Part shown: in pieces, positions 58,531 to 64,000 of the stretch
Layout of the letters: every line of letters starts with the position of its first letter
Position numbering within the stretch: position 1 is the stretch's first letter
From: Aplidium turbinatum
Taxonomy: Eukaryota; Chordata; Ascidiacea; Aplousobranchia; Polyclinidae
DNA: 64,000 nt
Assembly: GCA_918807975.1 (NCBI GenBank)
Contig: OU964921.1
Span: 14,169,498 to 14,233,497, forward strand
Direction: 5' to 3'
Position numbers and translations under genes: made by a program
Notes under the pieces: model-generated
Databases searched by the model: none
What the model saw: the letters and a program-made list of their open reading frames with translations, nothing else
Told to the model about the DNA's origin: nothing

Positions 58531-60105
58531 AAAGACGACTTCAGCGATCAGAAACTTATTTCCAAATAACAGAAAGGTTGCAGTAAGTATCCGAGCGCGC
58601 AAGACAGCAAACCGTTTGGATGTTATAACCTTATATCAATTGCCTAAAATTCATCACCTTATATCATCACCTTATGCCAGTGCCACTATTTTTATAATGC
58701 TCCAGTCTCATCAAACCCAAAAATGAACAAAGGAAAGGAATAAAATGCCTCATGTGCATTGTGAATCGAGACTGGTTTAACAGCAATTAAGTAACTTCAA
58801 TCATCACTAGATCTCTATGTATTAATCAATTAATTGTTTCGAATTATCATACGCTGCCTTCGCCTTGTGACGCTGTTCTTGCCCGCTCGGATCAACCTCG
58901 CTTTGCTTTCAACGCATTGATCAACACGATCCCCTGATCAACTCGATGCAGCCTCAAAATTTTCACCCCAATTTTCTACTTTAGCCTATCAGTGCCTCTG
59001 GTTTCGATCGCTAGCCTCCCCGACCCAGCTGGGCGAACCTGCCTCAACGTCTGGTCAGTGCACATCCGTGCTCGTCGAATCAAAGCTTGCTCTTCTCCAG
59101 TGAGTATTTTACACTCCCATCTATATTTTTTTTGTTACTATTGATTAATCGAGCCTCTGCTCCACCGAGGACGCGTGAAGGAGACGTGGGCGCTGCCCGG
59201 CGGTCAATTACTGCCGGTTCCAGCGTCCACACGCGACGGGTCGCCCGGCCCGTCGCAGGTCATCTTTCTGGACTATGTAGAAAGAGCCTGTCTCCCTGGC
59301 CCGATCCGCCATTGTAAATTTGTGGATGGGTCATGTAACGTTTTCGATCCACACTCTCCCTCCACAGGTACCTCGACTCCCCAGCCTGGCCCCCGCGACC
59401 TAAGCTGGTAGACTTACCCCTGCGGGTGCATCGTCACCCCTAAATCTCGCCGCTCCCGGCCGCCGCGAGGTGTGGCAGGTCGGTTTTTTAAAGTCTTCGT
59501 CCTGGCTATGTTTGTTTGTGCTCTCTCGCCGTGTCAATCTTTTGTACTCGTGCGCTGTTGATGCGAATAAAACAGTTGAACAATAAAAAAAATTGATCAT
59601 TGATCAACGAAATAAAAAAAAAATAAAAAAAATGATCAACTCGATGCAGCCTCAAAATTTTCACCCCAATTTTCTACTTTGTCCGGTAATGTAGCCTATC
59701 AGTGCCTCTGGTTTCGATCGCTAGCCTCCCCGGTCCCCGACCAGCTGGGCGAACCTGCCTCAACGTCTGGCCAGTGCACATCCGTGCTCGCCGAATCAAA
59801 GCTTACTCTTCTCCAGTGAGTGTGTATTACATTCCCACCTATATTTTTTGTTTCTATTGATTAATCGAGCCTCTGCTCCACATTTTTATTTGAATTTCGT
59901 CTGCCACGAGAGCGAAATTATCCTTAAATAGTTCGACTCTCTTCCTCGTGGTAGACCACAATTTTATCCGCTCTGTCAACTGGCAGACCGGGTATAAGAG
60001 TCAAGTACCTGCGCCGAGGTTGCGTGAAGGAGACGTGGGCGCTGCCCGGTGGTCATTTACTGCTGGTTCCAGCGTTCACACGCGGAACCGTGTGGACGCT
60101 GGAGG
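58531..60105 (+). repeat. Second and third units of the tandem array
   Basis: Unit 2 (about 58531-59590) follows unit 1 with a period of about 1.43 kb and ends at gcgaataaaacagttgaacaa followed by A-rich sequence. Unit 3 starts again at ctcgatgcagcctcaaaat (59640) and keeps the gtgaaggagacgtgggcgct block (60024) before being cut off near 60105. Unit 2 lacks part of the ctgccacgagag block that units 1 and 3 share. Confidence 0.65.
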
Positions 60106-60351
60106 AAACTTACCAGCTGGACGAAATTTACGTCTTTATCTCAGTAATTTGTATTGTAGTTAAAAGTTTTAGTGGCGTATCGTGTTGCGTCTCAATTTCG
60201 ACAGCTTTGAGGCTATTTTTACAGAAATACAATTCTTGAATAGACGTTTTCAGAAGAGTGTTTCTCTCGGTCATTACATACAGATGAACGGATCCGGGAA
60301 CTTTACGTTACAATTTTCCCACGAAGAGCTTATGGTTTACCGCTGTGACCA
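60102..60351 (+). repeat. 3' part of a BEL/Pao family 1 LTR
   Basis: From ccagctgga to ctgtgacca it follows the LTR at 39412-40262 (last ~250 bp) with moderate divergence. It truncates unit 3 of the neighbouring tandem array. Confidence 0.7.
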
Positions 60352-60480
60352 CCGTGGTGAACTGACTAAAATAACACACCACCCAATTAACTGACAAAAA
60401 CCATACTGATACAGACTTTTAGTCAGGGATATCTAGAGAAGGGGATATGAAGGCTCGCAGCGATTGCCTTACTCTCATGA

Positions 60481-61309
60481 CTAGGGCCATTTAAAGTCAT
60501 TAAAGTCATATTTTTTTCTATGCATCAGTAAGTCGTGAAATCAATTTTAACGCAAAAACCGCATCCCTATGAGGTATATTAAGAAAGTTATGAAGTCATA
60601 TAAAGTCATATTTTCCTGGTTAGGTCATATATCAGCTTTTTAAGTTATAGAGTCATATTTTTGAGTTATAAAGTCATACCGTTGTATACTTTAAATAAAA
60701 AATACCAATTTAAGCGGTGAAGCAATTAAGCACTAAGAAAGTAAGGCAATTTCTGATTGAACGAAGGCAAACTGTAGGATTAGCCTACATAACACTTACA
60801 GTCACAGACCTATATTTTATGAGGTCACACATTGAGGTCAACTTAATACTCAAAATGGAAAGTTGTACGTACACCATCAAAGAGGCCCATGCTGATCTAA
60901 ATGCCCTTGATTTCGGAAAAGATCTGCTTGAGCTCAAAAATTGCACTAAGAAGCGATTGGACAAAAACGATGTGAAACAAAATTATGGAGCTACAAAGAC
61001 AAGACATTTCACCAGCGCTTTATGCAAAACTGCAGAAGTGTCAACCCACGTCAGCGTCTGTGGAGCGCTCATTTTCCTTACTAAAGTCATTTTTACGTCC
61101 AACACTACATGAAACTGTACTACAACAGTGGTTTAAAATAAAAATGGATGTGTATTACTGTTATGTTGTGTATGTTTTACTCTTTAGTTCCGTGAGTGAC
61201 GTTGTTCGTATGTAAAAACAAACGATTTTCACATAAAGTCATATAAAGTCATATTTTCCAAAAAATAAAGTCATATTATTGATTTTTTAAGGTCATATAA
61301 AAATGGCCT
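60481..61309 (+). mobile_element. hAT-type element nested in the previous one
   Basis: The ends CTAGGGCCATTTAAAGTCAT and AAAAATGGCCTT are imperfect inverted repeats, with many aaagtcata(t) subterminal motifs at both ends. The flanks TCTCATGA (60473-60480) and ACTCATGA (61310-61317) match at seven of eight positions. The interior keeps a hAT C-terminus. Confidence 0.75.
60985..61215 (+). pseudogene. hAT transposase C-terminus
   Basis: The frame reads KCQPTSASVERSFSLLKSFLRPTLHETVLQQW; 'TSASVERSFSLLK' is the hAT dimerisation signature. The preceding ~270 bp in another frame (60717 onward: SCTYTIKEAHADLNAL...) may be earlier transposase sequence, so at least one frameshift lies near 61010. The catalytic part is absent. 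Confidence 0.7.
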
Positions 61310-61897
61310 TACTCATGACACTACCAGGGCGGTAGTTTGTAGTGTTTTAAACATGTGGTTCTTTTTAAAATCGTACAAAGTTTTGCAGTGCAGCTTGTAC
61401 AATGAGCTACAGAAGACAGTTAGCAAATGTTACGTAGCCTAGATCATATTTAAAGAATAGCCTACTTGTTTACAAAGACAGTTGAAAAGTTACCAGTAGG
61501 CTAAGCTGTTTTTTTTTCACAAAGTCTTTGCAGTAAGCTAGATGTAATTTGTAAAGTAAGTATATGGGTAGTTGAATTAACAAGCAACCATGAGCATGCT
61601 GTGAATATCCAGGCCTGATTCTAATAGCGCAATGCAAGTAATCATGACAAGATTTATTAAACTACTATCGGTGCCAATTGTCATTTTACGATAAACACAG
61701 ATTATTTACGATAAACAAAAGCTCTTCTATTGTCAGACGTAATAAAAGCCTTCGTATCCCCTTCTTTAGATATCCCTGCTTTTAGTTTTAACACAAAGCA
61801 GTTGATTTTAAGGAAGTTCTGTGTGCTTAGAATGCTTCAAGTAATTCAGCATGCTGCAGATGCACAACGCTACAACGATGTAAAACTACGCATAGGC

Positions 61898-62176
61898 CAG
61901 GCGCGGATTTATGGGAGGGCCAGGGGGCCCGGGCCCTCCCCCGAAATTGTTTGAAAAATTGTATGTTTCCGCATCAAATGGTTTGATATGCTTCTAAACA
62001 GCTGATATTAGTCCCTCGGCATCACAATTGATAAAAATGGTTGTTTTAATGTCTATTTTCTAGCATATCGTATATGTCGTAGTATCATTGTTCATATCTG
62101 TTTAGCTTTTTCTTTCTTTTTAATTGATTTTCAAATTTTCTGGCCCCCCCCGAAAAAACTCTTAGATTCGCGCCTG
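61898..62176. mobile_element. hAT-type miniature element, 279 bp, perfect 8-bp duplication
   Basis: Ends CAGGCGCGGATTTATGGG and CTTAGATTCGCGCCTG; flanks GCATAGGC at 61890-61897 and 62177-62184. The subterminal ggggcccgggccctcccc block is answered by ggcccccccc at the other end. No coding capacity. Confidence 0.85.
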
Positions 62177-62412
62177 GCATAGGCTATGTATGTCAAACCC
62201 TACTAAGTGGTACAAATTCTAAGGCAACGCCCAAAATCTGGCATTTCGAATTCCTAACAAGCACAGATTTCACAACGGCACTGAGACGCAAGGAAACCAA
62301 AGAAAAAGCCGCAGGCCTTTAAGAAAATTCCCAGATTTTAGCCAGCGTTTCAAATTCCTAAAAAACACAGATTTCACAATGAGACGTAAGAAAATCTACA
62401 GGCCCTACAGAT

Positions 62413-62570
62413 AGAATAATTCACAGGCAACAACAATTTTACAATTGGAAACTTCACTCAGTCAATCTCGTTAACCGGTCCTGCGTCAAAAGTCTCTACA
62501 AGTATGACAGGAATACCCTATCAAGGAATATGTATGTCTGAGGATATAGATTTAACACCAACCAAACTAA
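62413..62570 (+). mobile_element. 3' part of the second tRNA-SINE family
   Basis: It follows the body of the SINE at 23421-23720 from the aataattc motif through cttcactcagtcaatctcg, taaccggtcctgcgtcaaa and accctatcaagga to the caccaaccaaac tail. The tRNA-like head is missing. Confidence 0.65.
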
Positions 62571-62789
62571 ATAAGTTTGGCATATCTGAGAAGTTTTAGT
62601 CAAGAAAAGTTTGTAAAACTTATGAAAATTTCTCAGTACTTTATGGAGACACAACTTGATGATTTGAAATTGGGGAAATGAGAACAGAACTCTGGGAATT
62701 TTGAAAACAACGAAATTGAAGGATCACAAGGGTATTTATAATTATAATTGTTTATAATTGATATAATTGTGTGTAAGGATATTTATTTA

Positions 62790-63337
62790 TAATTGTGTTC
62801 ACAGACTCTGTAAAATACCTGGGTGTATTTATTGAGAGTTCTCTCTCAGATGAAAATGATATTCGTAGACAGTGTCAAATATTTGGGTGTTTTTCTTGAC
62901 ACGGCAATGTGTGACGACAAGGATATAAATCGACAAGTGCGATCAATCCACTGTTCTGCCAACAAATTAAAATCAAAATTTTACAAGTGCTCCAGTGATA
63001 TTAAAAATGTTCTATTCCGTTCTTATATTGTACTCCAATGTATGCATGTCATCTGTGGGAAAATTATCATCAACGTGACATTAATCGTCTGCGTGTTGCC
63101 TTCAATAATGCGTTTAGAATTATACACAATTTGCCTAAACATTATAGCGTACGTGAACATCAAGTCTTGCGTAACATCATAACATTTGATGCATTACTTC
63201 GTAAATATGTTTTTTCTTTTGTTGGAAGATGCGAAGTATCGTCTAACTCTATTGTTGCCTCCCTGATGAGGTCTGATTGTCATCGTATTTCAAATTACCG
63301 TATTCATTATAATAATTCTATGTATGCTGTTATCTAG
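62790..63337 (+). pseudogene. LINE reverse-transcriptase thumb/C-terminal fragment
   Basis: VKYLGVFLDTAMCDDKDINRQVRSIHCSANKL, then after a one-base shift near 63025 MYACHLWENYHQRDINRLRVAFNNAFRIIHNLPK and LLRKYVFSFVGRC. This 'KYLGVxL...LRVAYNNAFRxLxxLP' tail is common in LINE clades whose RT lacks a zinc finger. The first part is duplicated: DSVKYLGVFIESSLSDENDIRRQ (62805-62870) is directly followed by a second DSVKYLGVF. The clade cannot be fixed from this. Confidence 0.65.
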
Positions 63338-63429
63338 TTTTGATGGCTGCCATGTCATCTGATTGTTTTTATCGTTTTGAATACTTTCAGTTCTTCTAAC
63401 TTGTAACACTACCGTACCATTCACTGTTA

Positions 63430-63665
63430 ATCAAAAGGGTGGAAACCTTGGGGTGGAAATTTCCATGGGTGGAAATCTCTCGCGGCAAGGGTGGAAAGCG
63501 AAAAGAATGGTGGATATTTCCACCATCTAGAATTTAATCCACCCTAAACTGTGGAAATACACACGTTGTTAACAAGGAGGGTGGAAAGGTTGAGTTAGAA
63601 ATTATTGAGGGTGGTTATTTCTCGCGGCAAGGGTGGAACGAAGGAAAGGGTGGATTGTTCCACCC
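63430..63665. repeat. gggtggaaa-rich block with inverted partner motifs
   Basis: gggtggaaa or close variants occur about ten times. The phrase tctcgcggcaagggtgga appears twice (63476, 63622), and ccaccat/ccaccc occur inverted at 63518-63545 and 63658-63666. Two halves of about 120 bp look like diverged copies. It could be a miniature element with repeated subterminal motifs, or a minisatellite. Confidence 0.4.
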
Positions 63666-64000
63666 ATCTCAAATTTGTTCAAATCTCAAAATAGAGATAA
63701 TTAGCGTATAGCATCAGTAGCTTTGCGGTATGGTAGGAAGAGAAGCTTTCTACACTGTTTAATTTGAAAAGTTGCAAAAGCTTTTTCAATTGCCTTTGTA
63801 GCCTAATTCAGTGCATTGTTTCTGCAATAAGCTAAACCAGCTCATTAACCCAAAGATAAGTACAGATAGTACTGTAGGTTAAAGATTATTTACTTGTAGC
63901 GTCTGTGGCATAACAGGTGTGTTGTTAAAAATGCTTAGATTGCTGGTGTAGGCTATAGCTTAAAGCGTATTTGAAATGAATTTCTTTGAATGAAAAGAAG
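63666..64000. other. Window end without a recognised feature
   Basis: AT-rich sequence with no supportable open frame, repeat end or RNA signature. Confidence 0.3.

Larger units (their letters stand above)
60424..61778. mobile_element. hAT-type element with perfect 8-bp duplication (outer)
   Basis: The left end CAGGGATATCTAGAGAAG and the right end CTTTAGATATCCCTG continue as inverted repeats for about 35 bp. CTTTTAGT flanks both sides (60416-60423, 61779-61786). The element hosts a second hAT at 60481-61309. Its own sequence (about 520 bp) has no coding capacity. Confidence 0.85.

Overview
This window is animal nuclear DNA made almost entirely of transposable elements. The evidence is AT-rich sequence, spliced exons with GT/AG borders, tRNA-derived SINEs, RTE-like and R2-like LINEs, BEL/Pao elements, many hAT elements and foldback elements. 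The motifs taggcctac and tagcctac recur throughout. A marine invertebrate, perhaps a tunicate or another invertebrate deuterostome, would fit, but nothing here proves the taxon. No ordinary host gene is certain. The best candidate is a spliced MULE-transposase-like gene at 217-1978 whose DDE-type residues are all present.

Layout. 0.2-2.0 kb: MULE-like gene. 3.6-5.0 kb: foldback element FB1 with a perfect 9-bp target duplication. 6.1-7.6 kb: hAT-like element carrying an antisense LINE tail. 7.7-10.3 kb: long-inverted-repeat element carrying a nested hAT. 10.4-22.3 kb: foldback element FB2, which has the same termini as FB1, its own perfect 9-bp duplication, and arms rich in TTAGGG-like repeats. 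FB2 has been filled by a SINE and at least five hAT-like insertions, several of them nested and with intact 8-bp duplications. 23.9-40.3 kb: two old BEL/Pao copies lying head-to-head. The right-hand copy was hit by an RTE-like LINE, and a TA-flanked inverted-repeat element then landed in that LINE's target duplication. 40.4-44.6 kb: a BEL LTR fragment split by a longer RTE-like LINE, which itself holds an antisense LINE tail.

44.6-54.7 kb: foldback element FB3, with 30-bp tandem repeats in its arms, tRNA-like heads and a hairpin core near 47.2 kb. Its left arm carries a hAT and its right arm a young BEL/Pao element (47869-53937) with apparently identical LTRs. 56.1-60.1 kb: the 3' end of an R2-like (restriction-like endonuclease) LINE and a tandem array of related units. 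60.1-64 kb: an LTR scrap, nested hATs, a SINE tail, LINE RT fragments and a GGGTGGAAA-rich block.

The most interesting signal is the foldback family. FB1 and FB2 share termini (GGGTGCAA...) and make 9-bp duplications; FB3 has different termini and an imperfect 9-bp duplication. Nine-base duplications are typical of MULEs and of Drosophila FB elements, and the window opens with a MULE transposase-like gene whose core is intact.
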